In this document: piece after piece, positions 8,201 to 13,860 of the stretch | How positions within the stretch are numbered: the first letter of the stretch is position 1 | Layout: the number at the start of each line of letters is the position of its first letter | IMG/VR virus record: IMGVR_UViG_3300017782_004265 | Span: 1-20,204 of that record | Direction: 5' to 3' (one strand) | Length of the DNA: 20,204 nt | Origin: a virus | The notes under the pieces: model-generated | What the model was told of the DNA's origin: nothing | Databases searched by the model: none | What the model saw: only the letters and a program-made list of their open reading frames with translations | Translations under genes and position numbers: made by a program

Positions 8201-10530
8201 CAGGACAGGCCGGAGATGCTCCAAGATTCAACGCCACAAGTAAACATAACAGACCACCGGAGGATTGGGCTGATGGTATGAGTGTTGTGTTAAATGGTTT
8301 TAGCGGATCATTTGGAACAGCAGTAAATGGTAACACATACTACGGTAAAGTTATATTTAGTGTGTTAATGGAGTTATACACTGATGCTGGTCTTACAACA
8401 GGTTTAAACACCGGCGTAGCACATAACACAAATATTGATGAAAATGGCACAGCCACAATAACTATACAACAAAGCAACTTTCAAAACGCAGATGTTGTAA
8501 ACCAAGAATATTATTGGAACTTAAAAGAAGGTGAAAGTAAACTAAAACTAACAGACAGAAGATTTGGCACAAATATAGAAGTATTAGAGTATGATCCTGT
8601 AGATTTAGCATCAGCAACAGCAGGTAAGTTTGTGTTTAACAGACCAATAGAAACTGCTAATGTTATTACATCAACTGGTGGTTTTGTAGGTAACTTAACA
8701 GGAGCACCATCAAGTTTAAGTGGTTTAACAACAGATAACTTAACAGAGGGCAGTAGTAATCTTTACTATACTGACGCAAGAAGCAGAGCCGCAGTTAGTG
8801 TTACAACAGGTGTTACCAGTGGTGGAGGTCAGTTACAATACAACAACAATACAGGTGAGTTTACATTTAATCCTGCTGATACAGTAAACAATGCCACAAA
8901 TGCTACAAATACAGCAATAAGTGATAATACTACTGAAAATGCTACAAAATATGTTAGTTTTGTAGGCGGAACAAGTGGTAATCAACCTCAAGAAGTATCA
9001 AGTAGTAAACTTACATTTAATCCAAGCACAGGTGATTTAACCACAGCAGATCTTAGTGTAAACAGTAATGTTACAATAGAAAGTGGTAATGTCACAATGG
9101 GTAACACCACAGCAGTATTTGGACTTAAAAATCTTAAGTTTGATGGTGCTAACAACAGATTAGGTATAGGAACAGGTGACAACGTAGGTTTATTAGCCGA
9201 TGGCGTAGGTGCCTTTGGTGGTTTACATATGTTATCAAGTGACTATACAACTTGTAGAAGTAACTACGAAGAACTTAAAAATAGCACAACAGGACCGGAT
9301 TTCCGTTGGTATAAAGGCAGAGGCACTTATGAATCACCAACCACAGTAAATGCTGGTGATAGATTACATGAATCATTATATCATGCTTATGATGGCACAG
9401 ATTATGGTAGCAGTAGAGCACAACATGTGGTATTTACAGACGATAGAACTGGCACAGGATATGATCAAAGTAATGGTATAATATCAAGTTCATTTGCTTG
9501 GCAAGTAAGAGGCACAAATGGCAGTGATACTATAACACCACTACAAGTTCAAGGTGGTAGCGGTAATGTAATGATAGGCTTGAGTGATATTAGAAACAGC
9601 GGAACAGCCAATACTACTATCACAATGAGCGGTAATGTTCATACAGCAGGTGATGTTCATGTAAACAATATTAGACCTAACACAGGCTCAAATGTTCACA
9701 TAGATACAGTAAAACCTGTAACACAATATGGTGATTTTAAACTAAATGGCAATGTAGTAATAGACAAGGCAGAGTTTGCCAATAGTGGATCAGCAACTAA
9801 TGCCATTACTGCTATTATATCACATGGTAACCAAGGTGGTAGCACATCAGCAGATAGTATTGTTTTAACTACATCATTAGCAGATGGAACTGAAGTTGTT
9901 GTGAGTGGTATTACAGACAGTGGTGCTACCCAAGTAAACAATGGAACATATTATATAAAACAAGAAGGTAGTTTAGGATTTGGTGCGTTAGGTGTAGGTT
10001 TATATACTGATGTGCTGTTACAAAATCCAGTAAGATTGATGACAACAACTGTGTTTATATCACCGCCAAGTGGTTCACCAATAGCAACATACGCCGCAGG
10101 AACATTTTTAGATAATAAAGATGCTAACTTAGAAATAAAAGGGCATACAACAGCAAATACTGCCACTATAACAGGTTTATTAACTACAAATGATGTAACA
10201 CTTAAATCATTCCAAGAAACTGTAGTAGCATTAGGTAATCAAAGTGGCGATATATCGAGCAGTTTAAATGTAGATAACGGCACAATATATAGTGTAACAG
10301 CAACAGGCGGCATAACCATAAACAGTTTAGGTAATGCTGTAGCAGGAACAAGTTTTACACTTATAATAACACAAGATGGTAGTGGTAGTCATACACTAAC
10401 AGCAGGCAGTGACATAAAATGGGCGGGTGGACAGAAAACACTTAGCACGGCAGGTAATGCCATTGATGTTATAAGTTTCTTCTATGATGGCACAACATAC
10501 TTCGCAAGTTTAGGCAGAGGATTTGTATAA
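5215..10530 (+). CDS. Giant tail fibre protein with LYFTN repeats
   Basis: At 1771 residues this is the longest gene of the window. It has a short beta-rich N-terminus (TVTTSNPSITVNSNNNAVTV). Four LYFTN units follow (starting near residues 109, 137, 163 and 200), and a fifth, LYYTDARSRAAV, lies far downstream near residue 1174. Between them are long Asn/Gly/Thr-rich segments with pieces that look like head domains. The C-terminus (SGDISSSLNVDNGTIY through WAGGQKTLSTAG to FFYDGTTYFASLGRGFV) is a tip seen in many marine phage fibres. There are almost no cysteines and no transmembrane segments. It has a GGAG site before ATG and ends in TAATG, overlapping the next gene by one base. The role is most likely receptor recognition as a homotrimer; the receptor is unknown. 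Confidence 0.85.
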   Translation: MANVTVTTSNPSITVNSNNNAVTVATTQSNVTVGAVVSGTLANTIATSGRFSTLQVGNVATVQYTFPIDAPTVDQGLRAYANGTLYWSADVGLVDSVNGQTGTVVLDTDNISEGSSNLYFTNTRADARVNAVLPNTDSLSEGSTNLYFTNARANTVIGTNTTDNLTEGSTNLYFTNARADARVNLQTGTNLDLSNKSTSDLAEGTNLYFTDTRVDSRLSSGSVTSNIVTSGHIITNKLNPVSGNTITVAGNMEVSGNLNVVEKQDLLLQDNKIVLNYGNASARDAFITVDRSGSSMANAQIKYDNTNNKFEVGIATGTNQVDLATKNGNVLITSTSGIPHLEFNRNASGTNSYLRIQGYDVGGGLESNEPTLVLNHSSTANALTGFAMTQGGGNQAYLTHDGATDVWTTSTVAQGFGNGGKIPQEGFAASFTDLTASNKLVTDLIEKDGDPQVKIKGDGIGGIQTNLLGRADVWRTGAATNEQYWGQIEFAGHAARANNDGNQTYAGTTNIPNGYAFNQTTTAGNATVVINGVQRQAGFNGNGGFAYSTSTTDIEAAINDINVNDVIHSGYEPIGTYGDSGFDADGVVLRVSSKDATAKTITLNATASRTVDNSSKGSIAGDYTVLETAPGFYDDTRLLGFSVAHGEDVGASGTNTYGYIGILKRDSFGMTQYAMPVDFTASPNLTVSEFGVVDAANPFFLTNSKVTLADPNGISGKIPGPTLNAPYNMTIGKNTNIGNRPFADGFKSFGMNIGYNGKLDTSYFTTLPVTQVNITQHTKNSGMVNNSYFRDAAGPRVYLSSLDGDFESALGEQYAKNGDELGRVMAWSRAQSQSSPSTYYANQKMSFYADDFTGTNTRGVFTLVTTDDISTSSKMGTNNGDGISLAGENFTYLAGETVELKPVGPQSGNGYYATGLGSRKKSYASALTQSTDNTKGSRLVVGHGAESRKTEIGDLELGIRRLQPNRDWVMRLDRGNFTTSSGGTANNGNYFQRLAAGQAGDAPRFNATSKHNRPPEDWADGMSVVLNGFSGSFGTAVNGNTYYGKVIFSVLMELYTDAGLTTGLNTGVAHNTNIDENGTATITIQQSNFQNADVVNQEYYWNLKEGESKLKLTDRRFGTNIEVLEYDPVDLASATAGKFVFNRPIETANVITSTGGFVGNLTGAPSSLSGLTTDNLTEGSSNLYYTDARSRAAVSVTTGVTSGGGQLQYNNNTGEFTFNPADTVNNATNATNTAISDNTTENATKYVSFVGGTSGNQPQEVSSSKLTFNPSTGDLTTADLSVNSNVTIESGNVTMGNTTAVFGLKNLKFDGANNRLGIGTGDNVGLLADGVGAFGGLHMLSSDYTTCRSNYEELKNSTTGPDFRWYKGRGTYESPTTVNAGDRLHESLYHAYDGTDYGSSRAQHVVFTDDRTGTGYDQSNGIISSSFAWQVRGTNGSDTITPLQVQGGSGNVMIGLSDIRNSGTANTTITMSGNVHTAGDVHVNNIRPNTGSNVHIDTVKPVTQYGDFKLNGNVVIDKAEFANSGSATNAITAIISHGNQGGSTSADSIVLTTSLADGTEVVVSGITDSGATQVNNGTYYIKQEGSLGFGALGVGLYTDVLLQNPVRLMTTTVFISPPSGSPIATYAAGTFLDNKDANLEIKGHTTANTATITGLLTTNDVTLKSFQETVVALGNQSGDISSSLNVDNGTIYSVTATGGITINSLGNAVAGTSFTLIITQDGSGSHTLTAGSDIKWAGGQKTLSTAGNAIDVISFFYDGTTYFASLGRGFV
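5539..5880 (+). repeat. Four degenerate LYFTN repeats in the fibre gene
   Basis: Units beginning at 5539, 5623, 5701 and 5812 (spacings 84, 78 and 111 bases) encode (D)NL-x-EGS-x-NLYFTN-x-RA. The second and third are nearly identical over about 45 bases. A fifth copy starts at 8734. Units of this type recur in fibres of T4-like cyanophages and other marine phages. Confidence 0.85.
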
Positions 10531-11396
10531 TGCCATTTGCGGCAAGGCAAGGATTTATCGCAGGTGCTTCGCAATGGGCAGAAACAAGTGGAGGTAACTC
10601 TACTTCAACTGTAACTATAGATGGAGCAAACTACACTATACATACTTTTGACAATGTCAACAGCACACAAACATTTACTGTTAATGAGCCGGGGATTATT
10701 AGAGTATTAGCAGTAGGTGGTGGCGGTAGTGGAGGTGATGACAGAGATATTATCACTAATCCTGCTGGTCGTAAAGGTGGTGGTGGAGGTGCCGGCGAAT
10801 ACCTCGACGAAACATTTTATACATGGGATCTAAACGGCGATTACACAGGCGGCACAATATCAATAACAGTAGGCAGAGGCGGAGAAGCAAGACAAAGTAG
10901 TGTTGATGCCCAAAATGGTTATGATACTGTAGTAGGCAGTTTAACTGTCAAAGGAGGCGGTGGTGGTGCTGGCCTACAAGGTGGTAGTGGTGGCGGAGGG
11001 ATGGCGTATTCCAATAGAGTCACCACAGGTGCTACATCAAACATAAGTAACAGTAACGGAAAAGGAAACAGCGGCACAAATGCTGTAGTAAACAGCCTCG
11101 GTGGAGGTGGTGGTGGAGCAGGTGCGTCAGCCAGTGGTGGCAACGGCGGAGATGGTCTTCAATGGGTAGATGGTAACTACTATGCCGGCGGTGGCGGGGG
11201 TGGTGATAACCAATCTACATCAAGTGGTAGTGGCGGTAGTGGCGGCCAAGGTGGCGGAGGTTACGGCAGAGGCAACTTTGTAAACGGAACATCACAAAAC
11301 GCCGGCGAAGGGCAAAGTGTCACAGGTAGCGGTGGCGGCGCAGGTTACAATGGCGGTAGCGGTGTTGTAAAAATATTAGTAAGAAGTTACGCATAA
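10530..11396 (+). CDS. Glycine-rich adhesin / tail fibre tip protein
   Basis: This 288-residue protein has an N-terminal segment of about 50 residues (MPFAARQGFIAGASQWAET), then a strand-rich section (YTIHTFDNVNSTQTFTV, EPGIIRVLAVGGGGSGGD). After that come repeated glycine blocks (KGGGGGAGEY, VKGGGGGAGLQGG, LGGGGGGAGASASGGNGGDG, YAGGGGGGDNQ) up to a closing VVKILVRSYA. This is the glycine-rich domain layout found in phage and bacterial surface proteins, and resembles fibre-tip adhesins whose glycine runs pack as polyglycine-II helices (as in phage S16 gp38). Its ATG overlaps the giant fibre stop (TAATG), so it is translationally coupled and probably caps that fibre or helps it fold. Glycine codons alternate GGT, GGC and GGA, which limits exact DNA repeats. 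Confidence 0.8.
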   Translation: MPFAARQGFIAGASQWAETSGGNSTSTVTIDGANYTIHTFDNVNSTQTFTVNEPGIIRVLAVGGGGSGGDDRDIITNPAGRKGGGGGAGEYLDETFYTWDLNGDYTGGTISITVGRGGEARQSSVDAQNGYDTVVGSLTVKGGGGGAGLQGGSGGGGMAYSNRVTTGATSNISNSNGKGNSGTNAVVNSLGGGGGGAGASASGGNGGDGLQWVDGNYYAGGGGGGDNQSTSSGSGGSGGQGGGGYGRGNFVNGTSQNAGEGQSVTGSGGGAGYNGGSGVVKILVRSYA

Positions 11397-11406
11397 GGAG
11401 AAAAAT

Positions 11407-11493
11407 ATGCCAAAAAGAAGCAGAGGAACAGCGAAAGCAAATCCATATATGAAAAAGAAGAAGAAAAAGAAAGGTGGACGTAAAAGAGGTTGA
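11407..11493 (+). CDS. 28-residue lysine/arginine-rich peptide
   Basis: ATG at 11407 follows a strong AAGGAGAAA site at 5-6 bases spacing, better placed than for most genes here. It encodes MPKRSRGTAKANPY, then M, seven lysines, GG and RKRG before TGA. More than half the residues are basic, and there is no acidic residue. Its 3' end overlaps the next gene in another frame by 20 bases. Such a peptide could bind nucleic acid or neutralise the acidic surface of a fibre, but no function is known to me. The translation signal and the tight overlap are the reasons to accept it. Confidence 0.6.
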   Translation: MPKRSRGTAKANPYMKKKKKKKGGRKRG

Positions 11494-11854
11494 TTGGGCA
11501 GATTATTATGCTCGTATACAGAGTGTTTGCCCATGGAGTTACAAGGCTTTTATGAATGATAAAATATTAGTGTGGAAATCACCACATAAAACAATGAAAA
11601 CTATCAGCGGCACTTTTGACAGCACAGATTACGAAGCATTTGTTTATGTTTTTAACAATGCTACACCTAAAGAACTTGATAAAAGAGTTACAGAGATGAA
11701 CGCATACAGACCTAACAGTGAGTTTCTATGGAGTCATCCAAAAGCAGACAGCGGAGACGGTAACAGCACCGATGTGCCAGTTATAATACAACAAGACAAA
11801 AAGGTTTTAAATGACCTAAGAGAAAAACTATTCGGAGAACACAATGACGATTAA
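11474..11854 (+). CDS. Unknown soluble protein downstream of the fibre genes
   Basis: This 126-residue protein probably starts at GTG 11474, inside the end of the basic peptide gene, behind an A/G-rich stretch; its reading depends on coupling to that gene. It is an acidic and aromatic mixture (VDWADYYARIQSVCPWSYKAFMND, FDSTDYEAFVYVFNNATPKELDKRV) and ends in a charged helix (QQDKKVLNDLREKLFGEHNDD). No known motif is visible. The position after the fibre and adhesin genes is where fibre-assembly chaperones are usually found, which is only a positional suggestion. It overlaps the next small gene by 11 bases. A later start is possible because the GTG has no canonical Shine-Dalgarno. Confidence 0.65.
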   Translation: MDVKEVDWADYYARIQSVCPWSYKAFMNDKILVWKSPHKTMKTISGTFDSTDYEAFVYVFNNATPKELDKRVTEMNAYRPNSEFLWSHPKADSGDGNSTDVPVIIQQDKKVLNDLREKLFGEHNDD

Positions 11855-11990
11855 CGCAGAACTATTACAGTATTTGACAGATAATCACAGTGGCCAACAC
11901 TACTTTAACAGTATGTTTGACAAAATATGTGATGACACATTAAAAACAGAAGCAGATATAGAAAAAGCCATTACTGATTTTGAAGAATAA
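11844..11990 (+). CDS. 48-residue unknown acidic protein
   Basis: ATG at 11844 lies inside the end of the preceding gene, behind GGAG (11834-11837) at about 6 bases. It encodes MTINAELLQYLTDNHSGQHY followed by an acidic helix-forming tail (KTEADIEKAITDFEE). The stop at 11988-11990 is directly before the next ATG (TAAAATG). Good spacing and overlaps on both sides support it as a real gene. It has no recognisable domain. Confidence 0.6.
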   Translation: MTINAELLQYLTDNHSGQHYFNSMFDKICDDTLKTEADIEKAITDFEE

Positions 11991-11991
11991 A

Positions 11992-12225
11992 ATGAGTAGA
12001 ATCACCACAAAACAAGTCCATGATGAACTTAAAACGTTTATTGATCACAACTGTAAAGAACACAAACAACTTCATGCTCGTGTAACAGAACTTGGCAAAG
12101 CAGTAAAAGAAAACAGAACATTTTTCACTGACAGATTAGACAGACTGGATAACAGAATATGGATGATAATGGCACTTACGTTTACCACATTTGTAACATT
12201 ATTCGCAAGTCTAATGTTCACATAA
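11992..12225 (+). CDS. Coiled-coil plus C-terminal membrane anchor, XhlA/holin-like
   Basis: I take ATG 11992 as the start (77 residues) rather than a TTG four codons earlier. The protein begins with a polar helical part (MSRITTKQVHDELKTFIDHN) and a heptad-like coiled coil (LHARVTELGKAV, then FFTDRLDRLDNRI). It ends in one hydrophobic segment, IWMIMALTFTTFVTLFASLMF, at about 55-76. Small phage proteins with this topology include the XhlA-type haemolysin/holin accessory proteins that sit in the inner membrane and assist host lysis. No endolysin is visible nearby, so a lysis role is inferred from topology alone; a virion-associated membrane protein is the alternative. It is the last gene of the rightward virion block. 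Confidence 0.7.
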   Translation: MSRITTKQVHDELKTFIDHNCKEHKQLHARVTELGKAVKENRTFFTDRLDRLDNRIWMIMALTFTTFVTLFASLMFT

Positions 12226-12236
12226 ATCCGCAAAAA

Positions 12237-12255
12237 ACACAAAAACAGATAAATA
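12237..12255 (+). promoter_or_regulatory. Late-type promoter of candidate RNA 1
   Basis: ACACAA at 12237-12242, five bases, then GATAAATA at 12248-12255. GTAAC follows six bases later (12262), a conserved start-site-like sequence also found after the copies at 16502 and 20083. The first predicted stem of the downstream RNA begins exactly there. Confidence 0.6.
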
Positions 12256-12261
12256 TATAAT

Positions 12262-12460
12262 GTAACTGGTATAGTATGTTTTATCGAGCATACTTCACTA
12301 ACAACTGACGATTGGTCTCCGACGATGAAAGAGAACCAGTTACAGCACATAAAGGAACTGACCAAAGTTCAAATAATGTGCCATTTTATTTACATGACAC
12401 TTTAAGTGGCATAGTAGATTTTCCTAAAAAAAGTGAAAAGCACACTTCGGTGTGTTTTTT
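12262..12460 (+). ncRNA. Candidate structured RNA 1 (about 199 nt) with intrinsic terminator
   Basis: No convincing ORF lies here, yet paired segments are dense. P1 pairs GTAACTGGT (12262-12270) with ACCAGTTAC (12335-12343). Inside it P2 pairs AGTATG (12273-12278) with CATACT (12289-12294), and a short TCTC/GAGA helix (12316-12319, 12331-12334) abuts P1. Next to P1, P4 pairs GCACAT (12345-12350) with ATGTGC (12376-12381) and encloses GAACT/AGTTC (12355-12359, 12366-12370). A CACT/AGTG hairpin (12398-12408) follows, then the UUCG terminator. A promoter six bases before P1 and a terminator at the end make a self-contained transcription unit. No known RNA family is recognised. Pairings were found by eye and no folding energy was computed. 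Confidence 0.6.
12436..12460 (+). terminator. Rho-independent terminator with cUUCGg loop
   Basis: AAAAGCACAC (12436-12445), loop TTCG, then GTGTG and six T (12450-12460). The C(UUCG)G tetraloop is exceptionally stable, and the A run can pair with the T run. It ends candidate RNA 1 and would also stop read-through from the virion genes. Confidence 0.88.
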
Positions 12461-12471
12461 GCTGACTGCCC

Positions 12472-12498
12472 ATTATAAAGTGATAAATCACTTATAAT
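12472..12498. repeat. Inverted repeat upstream of the second RNA promoter
   Basis: ATTATAAAGTGAT (12472-12484) and ATCACTTATAAT (12487-12498) are complementary over 12 bp with one bulged A and a two-base centre. The element lies between the terminator of RNA 1 and the next ATAAATA. It could be a protein-binding palindrome acting on that promoter, or the end of an RNA. Confidence 0.5.
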
Positions 12499-12499
12499 A

Positions 12500-12507
12500 G
12501 ATAAATA
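12500..12507 (+). promoter_or_regulatory. Late-type promoter of candidate RNA 2
   Basis: GATAAATA (12500-12507) is followed six bases later by GTAGC (12514), a variant of the GTAAC start-site sequence. The ACACAA upstream box is absent; the 12472-12498 palindrome occupies that place. Confidence 0.5.
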
Positions 12508-12513
12508 CTTACT

Positions 12514-12708
12514 GTAGCAAAACTCATTCCACTAAGTTATGCCTAATCACATACTTGGATCATAATGATAAAGTTGCCAAACGAGAATCCACTAATCAAC
12601 CGGTTATAGATTCGTTCATAAAGTTTTGCTACACCCCTTTGCTGTTGGTAGAAGATCCTAATACTTAGTATTAACATCATAATGTAGCCATTAACTGCTA
12701 ACAGCAAA
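12514..12708 (+). ncRNA. Candidate structured RNA 2, two multibranched domains
   Basis: Domain 1 is closed by a perfect 12-bp helix, TGTAGCAAAACT (12513-12524) with AGTTTTGCTACA (12622-12633). Inside are AAGTTATG/CATACTT (12534-12541, 12550-12556, one bulge) and a long arm AACGA-GA-ATC/GATTCGTT (12580-12589, 12609-12616), tipped by TAATC-AACC-GGTTA. Domain 2 is closed by a 14-bp helix with two G-U pairs, TTTGCTGTTGGTAG (12638-12651) with CTGCTAACAGCAAA (12695-12708). It encloses TAATAC-TTA-GTATTA (12659-12673) and ACAT-CATA-ATGT (12674-12685). The closing helix of domain 1 begins at the predicted transcription start. No plus-strand terminator is evident after 12708, so the 3' end is uncertain. 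It is not a tRNA or a family I recognise. Confidence 0.58.
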
Positions 12709-12717
12709 CTTTACCCA

Positions 12718-12742
12718 TAAAAAAAGGCGCCTTGCGACGCCT
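12718..12742 (-). terminator. Terminator of the leftward gene 12761-13243
   Basis: Read on the minus strand, AGGCG, a loop of about eight bases and CGCCT are followed by a run of seven T. It lies 18 bases after the gene's stop. On the plus strand there is no T run, so it is directional. Confidence 0.8.
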
Positions 12743-12760
12743 AACGCAGAGAGGTTACGT

Positions 12761-13243
12761 TTATTCAAATACTGTTTTTAGTGGAACTAATGTTAAAGGA
12801 TAATCTTTATAACATGGTGTTATAAGTTGACCCTCTTTAGCCATACCAAATGCTACAGCATTTTTATACATAGTAGATTCTAACCATTCATCTACTTTTT
12901 TCCATTTAGCAGTAGTATCACTTTCTCCGGCGTCTTCTTCAAGTGTAAAATATTCCTTAGCCTGTTCATCAGTTACAGGTATATACTCATATACACTACT
13001 ACTTAGATTATCAAACTCATATATGTCAAACTCACATACGTCTGCCTCTTCAGTTAAAGGTATAATACCTTTATTGATATTATTATCTTTACATAACTGA
13101 TCAATATCGATCATAGGTTCTGTTGAAAAACCTCTTTCACTCCATTCCTCAGCAGTTAGATTTTGAGTCTCATTACTCGTAGAAACAAGAATCTCCTTTC
13201 CATTGATTTTTGAGACTTTACTGTCGTTTTCAAATGTTGCCAT
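12761..13243 (-). CDS. Unknown acidic protein, early-type cassette
   Basis: I place the start at ATG 13243 (160 residues, MATFENDSKV...), behind AAAGGA. An in-frame ATG at 13285 would coincide with the predicted transcript start and lie inside a conserved leader hairpin, so it is disfavoured. The protein is strongly acidic with many Glu/Asp (TAEEWSERG, EFDIYEFDN, YFTLEEDAGESDTTAKWKKV). It has no membrane segment and no known motif. It seems distantly related to the gene at 15958-16395: both begin MAT, have a short FEN/FDN strand, contain (E)Y-x-IP-(V/L)T-(D/K)EQ-x-x-EY, and end with a Trp/Lys-containing helix. It has its own sigma70-type promoter and terminator and is inverted within rightward late genes, a moron-like layout. 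Function unknown. Confidence 0.8.
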   Translation of the reverse strand: MATFENDSKVSKINGKEILVSTSNETQNLTAEEWSERGFSTEPMIDIDQLCKDNNINKGIIPLTEEADVCEFDIYEFDNLSSSVYEYIPVTDEQAKEYFTLEEDAGESDTTAKWKKVDEWLESTMYKNAVAFGMAKEGQLITPCYKDYPLTLVPLKTVFE

Positions 13244-13260
13244 TTTATTTTCCTTTAAAT

Positions 13261-13285
13261 ATGTCTTTGCTTTATTGCTAAACAT
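13261..13285 (-). promoter_or_regulatory. 5'-terminal mRNA hairpin, covarying with 16412-16438
   Basis: On the minus strand ATGTTT (13285-13280) pairs with AGACAT (13266-13261), including one T-G pair, around the 13-base loop AGCAATAAAGCAA. The same 13-base loop with a different but still complementary stem occurs before the gene at 15958-16395. The stem begins at the predicted +1. Such 5' hairpins can stabilise mRNA or bind a regulator. Confidence 0.65.
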
Positions 13286-13291
13286 ACAACT

Positions 13292-13319
13292 ATTATACTA
13301 CAGATCGCAAAACTGTCAA
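13292..13319 (-). promoter_or_regulatory. Sigma70-type promoter, TTGACA-N16-TATAAT
   Basis: Consensus -35 TTGACA (minus strand, 13319-13314) and consensus -10 TATAAT (13297-13292) with a 16-base spacer. Predicted start is near 13285, and it drives the gene ending at 12761. Both hexamers match the bacterial housekeeping consensus exactly, so early transcription by host polymerase is likely. Confidence 0.85.
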
Positions 13320-13360
13320 CGGGCAAAAACTAAAAAAACTGTAACATTTGACGTCATTTG

Positions 13361-13368
13361 TATAAATA
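13361..13368 (+). promoter_or_regulatory. Late-type promoter, exact TATAAATA
   Basis: TATAAATA (13361-13368) equals the T4 late -10 consensus and is followed by an A/T-rich start region. It would transcribe the 39-codon ORF at 13451 and the hairpin-rich stretch beyond. The ACACAA box is missing here. Confidence 0.5.
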
Positions 13369-13450
13369 CTTTTTGATTAAGGCATACATGGCATAACACA
13401 GAACCCTAAAACAAACAGAACATAAGACTTGTCCGTCGGATATAAGGACC

Positions 13451-13570
13451 ATGGCAAAAGTAGTGATTTCGGTAACTACACATGAGAAACAAAACTACAA
13501 GCACACTCCTGCTCAATGTAGTAATGTAAGACATCTTTCTGTTATGTCGCAAACATACGCATACGCATAA
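13451..13570 (+). CDS. Possible 39-residue small protein
   Basis: ATG at 13451 is preceded by AAGGA at only 4 bases and lies 80 bases downstream of an exact TATAAATA. It encodes MAKVVISVTTHEKQNYKHTP and a further 19 residues ending QTYAYA. There is no known domain. The ribosome-binding site could be hidden in a GTCC/GGAC hairpin (13431-13449), which would make translation conditional. Composition is plausible, but the ORF is short and alone, and the segment may instead be part of a long untranslated RNA. Confidence 0.35.
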   Translation: MAKVVISVTTHEKQNYKHTPAQCSNVRHLSVMSQTYAYA

Positions 13571-13573
13571 ACA

Positions 13574-13860
13574 CTTATAATAGTTACACGAGATTATAAG
13601 GCACATTTATAATGTGTTGTTGATGTAGGTTGGAAAAGGTCAAAGTCCATTGCGTAGTATGTATAAAAATAAAATACCTATTGTTTGAACAGGCTGTGAT
13701 ACTCACATAATGAGACAGCAGGAAGACACTTCAATAGTGTTTTCTTGACTGAAATATCTACATAATAAGTTCTAATAAGGTTCGAGAGAACAAACAAACA
13801 AGCAACTACACGAGTGTTAACGAGTGTTTGCTGTTTGTTTTGTGTGAACGTAGTTCGCAC
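13574..13860 (+). other. Hairpin-rich non-coding stretch
   Basis: I see no convincing gene between 13571 and 13938. The stretch holds a series of local helices: CTTATAAT/ATTATAAG (13574-13600), CACAT/ATGTG (13602-13616), and AAGACACT/AGTGTTTT followed by CTT (13723-13745, terminator-like). Further on are GTTC-GAGA-GAAC, a GNRA loop (13780-13791), a long A/C-rich with T/G-rich helix ending in GCAA/TTGC (about 13790-13843), and GTGTGAAC-GTA-GTTCGCAC (13842-13860). It lies downstream of TATAAATA at 13361 and could be a third structured RNA or a long leader of the gene at 13939. Pairings were found by eye. Confidence 0.45.

Noticed and set aside
1750-11143. Many minus-strand ORFs under the tail genes
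   Set aside because: They are antisense shadows of Thr/Gly/Asn-rich coding sequence, lacking promoters and ribosome-binding sites and showing proline/leucine-rich chance compositions.
5215-11396. Diversity-generating retroelement acting on the fibre genes
   Set aside because: No reverse transcriptase and no template/variable repeat pair with adenine-specific differences is visible in the window.
12312-12497. 61-codon plus-strand ORF over candidate RNA 1
   Set aside because: It lacks an ATG start and ribosome-binding site and reads straight through a strong terminator and a palindrome. The paired segments explain the region better.
12262-12708. tRNA or CRISPR array in the non-coding cluster
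   Set aside because: No 7-bp acceptor with CCA end or T-arm in the right geometry, and no regularly spaced repeats.
13244-13285. ATG at 13285 as a leaderless start of the gene 12761-13243
   Set aside because: It coincides with the predicted +1 and the hairpin, but the paralogous leader at 16412-16438 has no ATG there, while both have AAAGGA before an ATG beginning MAT.
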